Assembly: GCF_000005505.3 (NCBI RefSeq)
Contig: NC_016133.3
Span: 7,750,001-7,814,000, forward strand
DNA length: 64,000 nucleotides
Reading direction: 5' to 3'
Source: Brachypodium distachyon
Taxonomy: Eukaryota > Streptophyta > Magnoliopsida > Poales > Poaceae
This document shows positions 34,202-46,010 of this stretch, in pieces; position 1 is the stretch's first letter, and each line of letters starts with the position of its first letter. The translations under genes were made by a program, and so were the position numbers. The notes under the pieces were generated by a model, which was not told the origin of the DNA, did not search any database, and saw only the letters and a program-made list of their open reading frames with translations.

Positions 34202-35122
34202 TGTTATTAGAATTTGAGTTGTGGGCCTGATCAGCCCAAGCCCATTTTAATAAATTCTGAAAAATCTCAAAGACCCATTCATGAAATGGGATGAGGGGAG
34301 TGGAAAGAGAATAATTCCACCTTACTAATTTAGAGCGAGTGAGACCAACGTATAAGAGATGTTATTTCTCACATATTGAGCAAATGAGCAAGAGAAATCC
34401 CCACGCGCGCTCCTCATCCTCCTCCTCCTCCTCTCGCCTCGTCACGACGCGTGCGCGCGCCGCGTTTCGTGGATCGATTTCGAGTTCGAGCCGTGCCGGG
34501 CCGGTGCCGGGCCTCTTAAATCTGTTACGGACGCGTGCAGATTTTGTGGAGTCGGTTCAGGTTTCCTAAAACCGAACCGACCTATACCTGCGTGACTATA
34601 TAAACAGCAGCCCGTCCCTCCGATCGGTACGTAACACAACCGCGCTAGGGTTTCGCCTGTCTCTCGCTTTTGCGCCGTCGTCGTAGTCTACTCCATCCCG
34701 AGCGCTGGCGTGCACCAACGATCGGGAGGGCAGGTCTCCGGAACCTTTCGCCTTTGCGATCCTGTACGGGAGAGGGCGAATAAGGTTTTTGGGAAGAGCT
34801 CCGTGTGACTGCTCGCTTCCCTGCAACCACGGGTCGTCTGCCTTCTCGGTTCGACAGGTGCGCGACGCGCCGCCGTCTTCTTCGTCAACAACTTCGTCAA
34901 GCAAACGTAACAGCAACGGCTTCCTCTCCACCGCAACAGTACGTACATTGTGATTCGATCTGTTGTTTAGTTATGATCTGCGAGTTCATATTGCTGTTCG
35001 TTGGGCTGTTTAATACTTCTAGTATTTTCGAGATGCATCTGCTAGTTGCTACTGTCGTCATGATCTATATTCTAGAATTATTCATTAAATTATTATTCTC
35101 GAAATTGATTAATTTTCCAACA
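34202..35122 (+). repeat. 5' LTR of copia element 2
   Basis: It runs TGTTATTAGAATTTGAG to TTTTCCAACA, 921 bases. It has the same blocks as the inverted LTR at 17480, including GTGGGCCTGATCAGCCC and GAGAGGGCGAATAAGG. TATA-like text (CTATATAAACAGC near 34596) sits before a leader with a GTACGTAACACAACCG block. Confidence 0.9.
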
Positions 35123-35161
35123 ATCCAAAAACCTTATTGTAGGCAATTTCCTGCTTTAACT

Positions 35162-35854
35162 ATGGGTTTAGCTGATGCATTGAAGCCGGATAAATTTTCC
35201 GGGATGTACTTCAAGAGATGGCAGTTAAAGGCCATGCTCTGGCTGCAGACTCTGAAAGTATTCTGGGTGACAGACGGCAAACCAGAGGGAGATTTATCTG
35301 AGGAAGATCAAAAAAATTTCCAGGATGCCAATGTTGCTTTTAGAGGATGCATTCTGAGTGTTCTTTCTGATTGTCTCTGTGATGTGTATATGCACATAGA
35401 AGACGGGAAGGAGCTGTGGGATGCACTGGATGCTAAATTCGGTGCAACCGATGCAGGCAGTGAACTGTATACCATGGAGTCGCTGAACGACTACAAGATG
35501 GTGGATAACCGTTCTGTAGTTGAACAGGCGCATGAGATACAGATCATTGTGAGAGAGCTCAAGCTTCTCAAGTGTGAATTGCCCGACAAGTACGTGGCTG
35601 GGTGCATTATTGCAAAGTTACCTCCTGCATGGAGGAGCTTCGTCACGTCTCTGAAACACAAGAGACAGGAGATATCAGTTGAACAACTGATAGCGTCCCT
35701 TGATGTTGAAGAGAAAGCTCGGGCTAAGGACACCACTGAGAAGACTGTTGATTTTCCGTTTAACGCCAATATGGTACAGAGGAACTTTCGCGGCAACGGA
35801 AAGAACAAAGGGAAGAAGTCCCTTGTTGTTAACAACAAGCCTGCGCAGACTAGA
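35162..35854 (+). pseudogene. Gag of copia element 2, cut by gypsy insertion
   Basis: It starts MGLADALKPDKFSGMYFKRW and is open to the insertion point. Conserved blocks are LWDALDAKFGATDAGSELYT, EQAHEIQIIVRELKLLKCEL and KRQEISVEQLIASLDVEEKA. A basic, Asn-rich region (RGNGKNKGKKSLVVNN) precedes the break. The knuckle and protease continue at 48885. Gag here is cleaner than in copia element 1. Confidence 0.9.
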
Positions 35855-36731
35855 TGTCGTAGCACGGTCTCAGACACCGGGGATGCGCAGGCACCCCCTT
35901 TTTGGTTCGGCAGTGGGCGACGGCGATCGCTCCGGCGATCGCCGGCGAGGCCAATGCAAGGCGTAGGAGCACAATGAACACGGGAACGTTTTTACCCAAG
36001 TTCGGGCCACCTTGAGGTGTAAAACCCTACGTCCTGCTTCTGAGTTTGTTATTAACCAGCGAACAAGGGCTTGCAAGTTGCCGGGGGGAGTCCTCGGGTG
36101 CTCTCTTTTTAGCTAAGTGCTACTTGCTATTCTTGGCTAGAGCTAGTATGGATCCGAACCCTTTGACCGTTGCCGGGGGTCCTCCTTTTCTACCGAAGGG
36201 GATACCACATGTGCCACGGTGCATGGATGACAAATGGCGAGCAGAGAGCCAGGGCAGCTCCCCCTCAGTGCGCTGGCTTGCATGCAGGGTGAGTAGCCCT
36301 GCAACTAGGGGCCTAGGCGCCTAAAAATTTCACCCGGCCTGTCACTATAGCCTGACTGGACGGGGAATCCCCTTTCTGTCGGTGCATTAAATGCTCGCGT
36401 GTGCTCCACTCTTCGTCCTGACGAACCCTGCGCACACGGAGCCCGCCGAGCGGCCACGTGGCGTCGCTGCCCTGCCCGCTCGGTCCCGCTCCTGTAACGG
36501 GCGCCTGCGCCCGGGAACCCCCCTCCTGGCAAGGAACCTCCTGGGAAGCGCCCAGGCGGGAATTCCCTTACTGCCCTCCAGGGCAATCCCCGCAGCCCCG
36601 CTAGTCTTTCGGGGCTGGAGACTTGACGGGCAGCTTGTGCAGTGCTGCCCGGGGTGCGGTCCTTCGGGGAAGCAAGCGAGGTGGCCCACGCGTCATGCAG
36701 CGGTGGTACTCCGGGTGCCACTGGTGCGACA
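35855..36731 (-). repeat. 3' LTR of the second gypsy element
   Basis: It runs TGTCGTAGCACGG to GGTGCGACA. The internal side begins GTAGCCCCCGGGCG, the complement of a purine-rich primer tract, which marks it as the 3' LTR of a minus-strand element. It aligns along its whole length with 48004-48884, differing by scattered substitutions and short indels. Confidence 0.95.
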
Positions 36732-37018
36732 GTAGCCCCCGGGCGTGGACCGGCAACGCCTGCTCCCGGGTGGATTCCCTGGTCGGTTGCTGGGCTACGC
36801 CCTTAACCGACGCGTGGCTCTCGAGCCGTTTCGGGGCCCCGTCTATCCACCGCTTCAAGGACTCTGCCGTTACAGGCGGAGTGGTGGGCGGGAGATTTTC
36901 GCCGTAACCTCCCCCTTAAACGCGGGTGGTTAAGGCCATGCTCCGCACTACCCTCTTGAAGTCTAGTTATCCCAGTGCACCCGTAGGGTGTGGATGCGAC
37001 CGTTGCTTAGCGCCGGGG

Positions 37019-37026
37019 TGCTATAA
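37019..37026 (+). promoter_or_regulatory. TATA-like box of the plus-strand gene
   Basis: GCTATAAGAC lies about 115 bases before the ATG at 37135 and about 290 bases inside the 3' LTR. Leader-like, pyrimidine-rich text follows. This suggests the plus-strand gene has its own promoter separate from the LTR. Confidence 0.5.
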
Positions 37027-39706
37027 GACCCCGCCGCTGTGTTGGGGAGTAAACACTTAGCCCCTCAGCTTTTCCCCTTCATCTCCAATCTTCCTCGCAC
37101 CCCTGACTCCGGCCAGCTTCCGCCCGCATTCCTCATGGCGTCCCCCGCTCCCGAGAAAGGGAAAGGCTCCAAGAAGCCCGCGGCCAGCAAGAGCGAGGCG
37201 GCTCCCCAGAAGACCGCCTCGGAGAAGGACCAGAAGAGGAGAGAGCTGAGGGCCACGTGCGCCTTCTTCCGGCCCGGCTACAACGGCGAGGCGCTGGACA
37301 AGGTCCGGCACGCCGTCGCCTCGCGGTTCAATGAGTACGGGGAGACCCTCATCTTCCCCGCCGGCGCCGACCACCAGGAAAACGACTTCCGGGTGTTCGC
37401 GCGTTTCATGCTCGCCGGGTTGGTGCCTCCATACTCTCTGTTCCTCCACGCGCTCATGGAGGCGTACCAGCTCCGGGTGGCGCAGCTCCACCCCACCTCC
37501 CTCTTCCTCCTCGCTGTCTTCCAATTCCTATGCGAGGGATTCGTCGGAGTGATGCCGTCAGTGGCATTATTGCGGCACTACTTCTACCCGCGCGTCGAGC
37601 AGGCGGGGGCGATGTCGTCGGGGGTGGTGTTCCGTGCCCGCGACCGGATGAAATCGGAGTTCATCGTCCAGTCGGAGAAGAAGATCGAGAAGGAGTGGCG
37701 CGCGGACTGGTGCTGGGTCCGCGTGGAGGAGCCAGAGGAGTTCATCTTCACGCCCACCGAGCTGCCGGTGCCCAACGACACTTGGCGGAACCGCTACAGC
37801 CGCAACGCCGAACTCCTTCCCATCGTCGAGCGGATCAAGGCCCTGCGGCTAGCTGGGCTCACCGACCTCGACGTGGCGTGCACCTACATCGGCCGGCGCA
37901 TAGCGCCGCTGCAGCAGCGCTCCCGCCCCGCGTGGATGTACACGGGGTTCGGGGACACCACCCGCCTCCAGCACGGGGGCGTGGCCCTGGAAGCCATCCA
38001 GGCATGGGTGAAGGGGATCACCGGCGAGGACGCCCCCGTCACGGAGCTGCCGCCAGGGGCTCCCTCCCTCCCTGCCGGCGTCCCGTGGCTGCACAAGATC
38101 ATCAGCTCCTACCCGCCCTGCGACAAGTGGGGGCTGATGTCCGACTCCCCTGCTCGGGCTCCGCGTCCCCCTCCACCCGCAACTCGTGGGAAGCAGGCGC
38201 TCGTGGAGAGTGGGGGAGAGTCGGATCTTAGCTGGCCCGACCTCGAGTCCTTCGGCGACGAGGCGGGCCAGGTTGCCGGGACCCAAGCGGTCCTCCCCGT
38301 AGCAGAGGAAGAGGACGACGCGCCCCTGATCGTCCGAAGATCAAGGGCACCCGCGGCGGCGGCCACCTCCGCGGCGACCGACAGCACCATGGCGAATTCC
38401 ACGGCAATCGGGGGCGTGGCACCCCACGGGCACCCACGGCCCCGCCTAAGCGGGGGCTCTTTCGGGGCTTCGAGTTCAAGCTCAACCCCCCGAAGGACGG
38501 CACCCCGTCGGGAGCCAGCAAGAGGGGGAGAGCCGACTCGTCGCCCGCCGCGTCAAGCAAGAGCACGCGCACCCGGGCCAGCACCAGCACCACCCCGGCC
38601 AGCGCGGGGGCCGGCTGCGCCGCCACTGCGCGCGCCGCTGACTCAGTCCTAGTGGAGGAGGAGCCGGTAACAAGTACTGACCCCTCCCTTGACCCCATCA
38701 CATATGCTTCTCCTGCCTGCTGATCCGCAACCATGCTGCCTTCTTGACTAGCAGGCGAAGCCCTGCCCGCGGCGGGCAGCCCGGCAACGGAGGTTAGGAC
38801 GGAGGAGGAGGAGGCTCCTCCCGCAAGCTCGGCGGCCCCGTAAGGTACTCATTCAGAGCTTCCTAGCATTCATCGCCGAGCAACTCATTTTATTCCTAGA
38901 TTCTAATTTCATTCTTTATCGCAGTCCCAACTGTGCGCACAACGGGAGTGGGCGGCGTGGTGGTCGACCTCGGCTCCGACGTCGAGGACGCGGGGACGAG
39001 GGAGGAGCCGGAAGAGGCTCCCGCGCCTAGCTCCTCCGCGGCGGACACAACGGTGGCGGTGCCCACCGTCGCCACCGAGGCGGAGCTCAGCAGGCCGGGG
39101 ACGCGGATCCCGCGGTCACCCAGCAGGAGGCACCTCCTGCCGTGGGCGTGGCAACTCAACCACTCCCGCAGCCCATGGGCGCGGGCGTGGGGGAGACTGC
39201 GGCAGGGGAGCAACAGGAGGCTCCGCCGCAAGTGGACGACACCCCTCCCGGCCAGACAGTGGTGGTGGGGGCCTCGTCATCGTCCGCTGCTACCTCCGGC
39301 CCGGACTTCGGCATCCTCGCCGGGCTGACTTGGGACCCAATCACCTGGGACCCAAGCATCTACGACCAGGGGCACCGGTTCCTTGACGCGATCAAGGAGC
39401 AGCAGTTGGCTTTCGTCACCTCCTTCAACCAGGTGAGAGAGCGCCACGAGCTCACGAAGGGCCAGCTTGGCGAGGTACGGCAGGCCGTCGAGAGGGAGCG
39501 GCAGGAGCTCTCCCGGTTGCGGGAGGAGGCGCGCTTGGCCCGGCAGGCCAGGGATGAAGCCGCAACGCTAGTCGTTCCCGAGGCAGAGCTCCACCGGCAA
39601 CTGGAGGCCCAGCGCGCCGAGCACTAGCAAGCCTTAGACTTGCTGGCCGCGGCGCAGGAGAAGGCCAGGAAGGAGCACGAGGAGGTGCTCGCTGCGGCCC
39701 GCTGCG

Positions 39707-41113
39707 TAAAAGATCGGTATGGTCGACTAGAGGGGGGGGGTTGAATAGGCGACTAACAATTTCACTTTTTCTTTTCACTTTTAAGGATACAAGCATCAAT
39801 ACATGGGTTCACTAAAACGTCTAAATGATGAACACCCCTAGTATGATGCAATAGCCGAAGCACGAGCACAAGCAATAGATAATCAATTGAAACTTGCTTG
39901 ATAGCCGAAGTACGAGATAAACAATTAAGCTTTGCGAGTAAGTAAAGGGCAAGAATGATACCACACGGGGAGACGAAGATTTCAGCGGAGTTCCACCTAT
40001 TGGGGTCGGTGTACGTCTCCGTTTGGAGGAGTGCTCTACCACAAAGGTAGAGGTGCCACAAAGGCTCACTCTATTCTCCAACTCACCACACCACAAAGGT
40101 GGGATGAGCTCTCACAACACCACAAAGGTGAGATGAGTTTCACTAAGTGGCTTCCTTGAGGGCGAGTGCCAACCCTTACAAACTTGACCGGGGATCTCTC
40201 CACAACTTAATTGGTAGCTCCCAACCCGAGGAGAATGGCATGTCTCCATAACTTAATTGGAAGCTCCCAATCCGAGGAGAAGGGCACGTCTCCACAACTT
40301 AATTGGAGGCTCCTTCCCGAATCCACAAGCACCACCTCACAAGATTAGTGGCCTTGAGGAGACACCTTCCGGCTAGGGATCCCAAAATACCAAGAGTAAC
40401 AAAATCCACAAAGGAACAAGTGGAATCAACTTTTTACTTTGGTGAAATCCTAGATCTAGATCTCATCCTCCAATCCTCAAAGAATTAACAAGGGGGGAGC
40501 TCTATAGAGGGAGATATAGCACTTTGAAGCTTTAGAAATGGTGTGGAGAGAGTTGGGTTTCGGATAAGTTCATCCCGAGGTAGGGGATGACTATTTATGG
40601 GGGTCCCGAAATCAGCTAGGGGAAGAAGTTCCGGTCATACACCGGAAGTTTTGATACCCCAGAACTTCCGCCCTTGTTCCGGTCCAACCTCCGCCAAACA
40701 CAAATGAATTCCAATAACATCACGGAGGTAGGCCGGACGTCGGGTGGAAGTTCCGCCCTACCGGAGGTAGACCGGAAGTTCTGGGCCTGGAACAGACCTG
40801 GCAACACAGTTAGACTTTGGGTGGCTCTTTCTCGCACGGGTAGGCTTTATGTGGGTGCAAATATGGTAGTTTGTGTACGTGAAGTTGATTCACCCATTAC
40901 CTTCCCATGTGGACTCCCTCTTAATAGTACGGAGTTCCTACGAATCAATATAAATAAAAAGCCGCTGAACACCACTACACTTTTTTCCTTTTTGAGGGCA
41001 ACGAACCGTCTTGTGCCATATGATCTCAAATCTGAAACACTCGAGCACACGGTTAGTCCACGAGTCATGTTGTCATTAACACCAAAACACTTAGGGATCG
41101 AAATGCCCTTTCA
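39707..41113 (-). mobile_element. Solo LTR of a copia-type element inside the antisense gene
   Basis: CTGCG flanks both sides (39702-39706 and 41114-41118). In minus reading it starts TGAAAGGGCATTTCGATCCC and ends with the CCCCCCTCTAGTCGACCATA-type text that precedes the primer site in many grass copia elements. The last base pair of the terminal CA has changed. No internal region remains, so it is a product of LTR-LTR recombination. A 60-base direct repeat (CTCCACAACTTAATTGG units) lies at 40198-40312. Confidence 0.8.
40198..40312. repeat. Short tandem repeat in the solo LTR
   Basis: TCCACAACTTAATTGGTAGC and two close copies follow each other every 55-60 bases, with CCGAGGAGAA(T/G)GGCA between them. 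Confidence 0.75.
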
Positions 41114-42182
41114 CTGCGGCCCAGGCTCGCCTCAACAAGAAGAGCGAGCTGGTCTGTAGCTACCTCTCCCATCTCCAGGGGCTGCGCACCAAGCTGGAGG
41201 AGCAAGCCAAGGCTGCGGAGGACGCGGCAGCGGCGTCAGTACAGCGGGAGAAGGAGCTCAACTCCGCCAAGGAGAAGAACGCCCAACTCGAGTCCGAGTT
41301 GGCCGCTGTCTGGGAGGAGCTCGTCAAGGCGGGCGAGGACAACGTGGCCAAGGCCGCGGAGATCGCGCGGCAGGCGGACCTCCTCCGCAAGTCCAAGCAC
41401 GTCGTGGCACTGGCGCACGGCAAACACGCCACGCTGGCGGAGCAGCACCGGAGGGAGACCCAAAAGCTGCTCGAGATCGCCCAGACGGTGCGCGACCTGC
41501 TACCGCGATTCGAGCTGCAGGCCGCGCAGGTGGACGTCATGGACGTCAGCACGCTGATCCCGTTCTTCTCCGACATGGTGGGGAAGCTCGGGGCGCTCGA
41601 CGTGTGGATCTCCAAGTTCTGCGACGACGAGATCGCCACATGCGCCAAGGACATCGCCGGGACGATCCTTCCCTGGGTGCACCTCCGCCACCCGGACTTC
41701 CCCTTTGAGACGCTGCTGGACGCCTGGTCGGACAGCGAGGACGGCCCTACCCACTGCCAAGCGGTGAGCAGGTTCGTCGACGAGGTGGTGGACCGGATGC
41801 AGAGGAAGCTGGAGCCCGAGCCAGAGCCAGAGCCCCCAGCGGAAGATGCCGGCAACTAGTCACCGCAGCCCCCTGCCGGTCCCCGTTTTATCTTCGTGTT
41901 TTTGTCTTTGATTCCTGCAAGTGTCATGCTTGGCGCCATTTAAACAATTAATGTTTTATTAGTTCATATAATCGTTTGTTGTTTTATAAATTTCGTTCTT
42001 TAGTTCTACTTGGTGTTTGTCTCTTGTTCCCGGGATTGACTCGCGAGGTGGATCTCCCGGCCTTCGTGTGTTATGTTTTGTGTTGCCGGGGACTCGCACG
42101 CCACACACTTAACCGGACCAGGGACCCGGGACGGACCCGCAGTGCCGACCTGGGGTCAAGCGGCAGCGGCGAGCCACTCCAC

Positions 42183-43296
42183 TCACGAGATAGCTACTCC
42201 CAAGCATGCGCTCACGGGGCGGACCCGCCGGTCATGGTAGCGGCGGAGTCCCTGCTGGTAGCGCGCAGCTCGCACAGCAGCCCGGCATCGAAGTTCTTCA
42301 ATGAAGTTTAGATCATCAACCCTCTGCTCATGTTGGCTATGGTTGCCGTACGCGCGTATCCGAGGGGATCCATGCTTGAGCTCGAGGGGCAGCACCGCCT
42401 CTACCCCGTAGACAAGGGCGAAAGGAGTTTCACCCGTTGCCCGGCTAGGTGTGGTCCTGATCGTCCACAGCACGGGCTGGAGTTCGTCAATCTAGTGCTT
42501 CCCGTGGCTTTTGAGCTTGTCAAAGGTTCACGTCTTGAGCCCCCGCAGCACCTCTGCGTTGGCCCTCTCCGCTTGCCCGTTGCTCCTCGGGTGAGCAACA
42601 TACGCCGAAGTGGATCCTGGTGCCCATGCTCTCGCAGTAGGCTTGGAACACCGCGCTTGTGAACTGTGTGCCATATTCGGTGATGATGCCGTTAGGCACA
42701 CCAAATCGGGACACGATGCCCTTGAAGAACTTGATGGCCGCTTGGGCGGTCACCTTCCGCACTGGTTCTTCTTCTACCCACTTGGAGAACTTGAAGAACT
42801 TGTCGATGGCCACGAGCAGATACTCGTAGCCGCCAACCGCTCTCGGCAACTTGCCGACTATATCCAGCCCCCAGACCGCGAATGGCCAGGAGGATGGAAT
42901 CACTTGCAGAGCCTGCGCCGGCTAGCTGCCCTTCTTCGTGTGGAATTGGCACGCCTCACACGTCCTAACCAGCTGCTCGGCATCGGCCAGCGCCGTAGGC
43001 CAATAGAAGCCGTGCCGGAACGCCTTGCCGGCCAGAGCCCGGGAGGCCACATGGTGTGAGCATGTGCCTCGGTGTATCTCCTCCAGCAGTGCGCGCCCTT
43101 CGTCCTGAGGCACGCAGAGAAGCTTCACCCCATTCGTACGCCTCCGGTAGAGGTTCCCGTCCACCAGGGCGTACATCTTGGCTTGCCGGGCTATACGCTC
43201 CACGGCAACATCATCTTCCGGGAGGGTCTCCCCCTTCAGGTAGCGGGCGATATCCATCGCCCAAGGCGGGGTCTCCCTGCTAATGCATGTCGCCAC
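42183..43296 (-). pseudogene. Integrase of the second gypsy element
   Basis: The zinc-binding part (42922-43296) is complete with GTCSHHVASRALAG and CEACQFHTKKG. The core (42520-42903) has WGLDIVGKLP, then ITEYGTQF where ITDNGTQF is usual, so the middle catalytic Asp is lost. A frame change follows in the segment that should give the Glu-containing block. The C-terminal part (42183-42473) has LWTIRTTPSRATGETPF and GLRRYHDRRVRP. Stops lie between the pieces. Confidence 0.85.
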
Positions 43297-44155
43297 GTCT
43301 GCGGCATGGACCTCCGCTGCTGCGGGGCTTCCCCGGCAGCCGGCTTTGGGGTGACCGAAGGCGCAGTCTGCCTGTGCCAGAACACCCCCGCCGGAACCTT
43401 CCAGCGTTCTGCTGCCAACTTGGACAGCTCGTCAGCCACGAAGTTATCCTCGCACTTGATGTGCTCAAATCGCAAATCCTTGAACTTGCGTTCTAGCTTG
43501 CGGACTTCATCCACGTACGCTGCCATCTGCGGGCAGCCGTAGTCTTTGTTAACCTGGTTGATCACAAGCTGAGAGTCCCCGCGAACAACCAAGGGCTTGA
43601 TATCCAGGGCGATCACCGCCCGCAACCCTGCGTGGGCGACTCGATGACGACTGCGGCGCCAGCCCCCTGCAGGCTGAGCGCGCCGTTGAAGTACAGGACC
43701 CAGTGGCCTTCATCCAGCTTGTCGGGTAGGCTGGTCTCTGGCTCCTCTTCTTCTATGCCTGTCGAAATCTACTCCGCCACGAAATCCGCCAGAGCCGCGC
43801 TCTTGATGCTCTTGGTGTTGGTGAAGTGCAGATCGAACTCCGACAACTCCATCCTCCACTCGGCCACCCTTCCGGTGGCTTCACGATTGGTGAGGGCTCG
43901 CTCAAGGCAAAATCCCGACACAATCGTGATGCGGTGCGCCTGGAAATAGTGGCACAGCTTGCGTGATGCAAGCAGGATCCCCAGCAAGAGCTTCTGCACA
44001 TGCGGGTATCGCGTGCGGGCGTCGCGCAGCATTGTGCTGACAAAGTACACCGGGTGTTGCACGAGCCGCTTGCGCGGTGCTGACGCCATGGGCTCGACGG
44101 CGATCCCCCTGCCCCGCAACCTCAGCCCTCGGGGGGTGTTCTTCCCTCTCGGCAA
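43236..44155 (-). pseudogene. RNase H region of the second gypsy element
   Basis: 43769-44155 has [18 protein letters not shown] and the block [20 protein letters not shown] followed by [11 protein letters not shown]. 43236-43625 has VVRGDSQLVINQVNKDYGC and CEDNFVADELSKLA. These match RNase H and its connecting domain in Tat elements. A frame change separates them at about 43630-43770, where the first acidic site should be. Confidence 0.85.
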
Positions 44156-44442
44156 CCAGCACCGAGCTGACCACTTGGTCAGTCGTCGCTAGGTAGAGTA
44201 GCAGCGGCTCGCCCGGCTTGGGGGCGACGAGGATGGGCGGCGACTTCAGGTACTGCTTGAGATCCTGGAACGCTGTCTCAACCTAGGGGGTCCAATCGAT
44301 CATACCCTTCTTCTTCATCACCTTGAAGAAAGGCAGGGCGCGTTCGCCCAGCCTTGAGATGAAGCGCCCAGCGCGGCAACACAGCCGTTGAGGCGGTGAA
44401 AATCCTTCGCCTTGTGGGGAGCCTCCATTTTCTCGATAGCTT

Positions 44443-45168
44443 CTATCTTCTTTGGATTGACTTGAATCCCCCTGTGTGAAACCAAGAAACCCAGAAGCTG
44501 ACCCGAGTCCACAACAAGGTGCATTTCTTAGGGTTCAACTTGAGCTTGATCTTGCGGAGGTTATCAAACGTGTCCCGCAGGTCATCAATCAGCGAGTCCC
44601 CGCGCTTGGATTTGATGACGATATCGTCCATGTAGGCCTCTACATTCCGGCCTAGCTGGGGTCCCAAACACTCGCGTAATGCACGCTGGAATGTTGAGCC
44701 TGCGTTCTTCAACCCGAAAGGCATGCACGTATAGCAGTAGCAGCCAACCGGGGTGATGAACGCCCTTTTCTCCTCGTCTTCGACTGCCATCTTAATTTGA
44801 TAGTAGCCGGAAAAAGCATCCAGAAAACACAGCGAATCACAACCGGCAGTGGAATCTACTAGTTGATCAATGCGAGGTACAGGGAAAGGATCTTTTGGAC
44901 AGGCACGGTTAAGATCAGTAAAATCTACACACATGCGAAGTTTATTCTCCCCCTTGGGTACTACTACAGCATTAGCTAACCAAGTGGGGTACAGTACTTT
45001 CCTGATAGCCCCCGCAGCTTTGAGCTTGTCTACTTCTCCCTTGATGAAATCTTTGCGCTTCTGTGCTTGCCGGCAGATCTTCTGCTTGACGGGGCGGGCG
45101 TCTGGACGCACCGCGAGTTGATGCTCGATCACCTCCCTAGGGACTTCGGGAGGTCCGACGGTTCCCAA
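44443..45168 (-). pseudogene. Reverse transcriptase of the second gypsy element
   Basis: It is open for 241 codons and includes ARPVKQKICRQAQKRKDFI, CVDFTDLNRACPKDPFPVP, FLDAFSGYYQIKM, MPFGLKNAGSTFQRAL and the catalytic YMDDIVIKS. It ends in a frame change near 44500. Downstream pieces (44318-44524) give GFLVSHRGIQVNPKKIEAIE. All catalytic residues of the palm are present, but the protein is truncated. Confidence 0.9.
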
Positions 45169-45342
45169 GCGAACATGTCGGCATTCTCCCGGCAGAAAGT
45201 GATGAGGGCGCTTTCCTATTTGGCGGTGAGGTTCGCACCGACAGTGACGGTGCGCTCCTCACTGCCGGCTTGGAGGGGCAGCTTCTTCACCTTGGCGGCC
45301 TCCTCCTTGAGCTTCTAGCCCTTGCCGGGCGCGAGCTCGAAC

Positions 45343-45917
45343 CTACGCCTCCCTCGACAAGTCCTTGCGGGGTAGCACGGGCCTTCTTCGCTGCGGGGCC
45401 GTCGCCCGGCAGCGAGCCTTTTCACTTCCAGCAACGTCTTCGTCACCGGAGTCGGCTGCGGCGGCGGCCTTGACGACCTCGCCAACGCACGAGGCTGCGT
45501 CCTTGAGGTCGCACCTGATGGAAAGGACACCGTACATGGACGGCATCTTCATCATGCCGTAGGCGCAATGAGTCGCCGCCATGAACTTGATCAGCGTCGG
45601 CCGACCAAGGATCCCGTTGAGGGCAACGGGGTGTGCGCCACGTCGAACACTAGGTGCTCGGTCCTGAACGCTTCCCGGAACACGAAGGTGACCAGCAGCG
45701 TGATGCGCCCCAGGGGACGCACGATCCCGGGGTTCAGTCCCCGGAACGGGTCAGTGGGCTTCAGCTGCTCCAGCGGCAGCTGAAGTTTCTCCACTAACCT
45801 GGCGGACAGGAGGTTCAGCCCCGCTCCGTTGTCCACCAGCACCTTGGTCACCGTCATGTTGTTGATGATCGGTGAGACCACGAAGGGTAGAACCCAGCCG
45901 TCGGGCCGGGTGATCAT
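45343..45917 (-). pseudogene. Aspartic protease region of the second gypsy element
   Basis: The active-site loop is VLVDNGAGLNLLSARLVEKL, which keeps the Asp that the left element lacks. The following HLVFDVAHTPLP leads to where the LNGILGRP-type block should be; a frame change near 45600 breaks it. Confidence 0.8.
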
Positions 45918-46010
45918 CGGCGCTGAAGGTGATCGGCACGTGCGACCAATTCAGCGGCTGCTGCGCCTCCGCGTTCGACAACAGTGCGCACACCTCCCGG
46001 GTGAGACGCT

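Larger units (their letters stand above)
37135..41859 (+). pseudogene. Antisense extra gene of the second gypsy element (gypsy-type transposon domain protein)
   Basis: The first exon (37135-38673) begins MASPAPEKGKGSKKPAASK. It then carries the conserved domain seen in many Tat extra proteins, with FLHALMEAYQLRVAQLHPTS, LFLLAVFQFLCEGFVGVMPS and EKEWRADWCWVRV. Later pieces (38755-38839, 38925-39700, 41114-41859) give an acidic linker, a long coiled coil (VRERHELTKGQLGEVRQAVE) and a C-terminal part with DVSTLIPFFSDMVGKLGALD. The frame shifts near 38430 and 39095, a stop lies at 39625, and a solo LTR splits it at 39706. GT-AG introns near 38674-38754 and 38840-38924 are likely. Function unknown. 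Confidence 0.75.

Noticed and set aside
34805..35160. Upstream extension of the copia gag frame into the LTR
   Set aside because: The frame is open by chance through the LTR and leader. The conserved gag start in both copies is the MGLADALK methionine at 35162.
37530..38231. Second plus-strand open frame in another frame
   Set aside because: It overlaps the conserved gypsy-type transposon domain frame and is only open because of high GC content.
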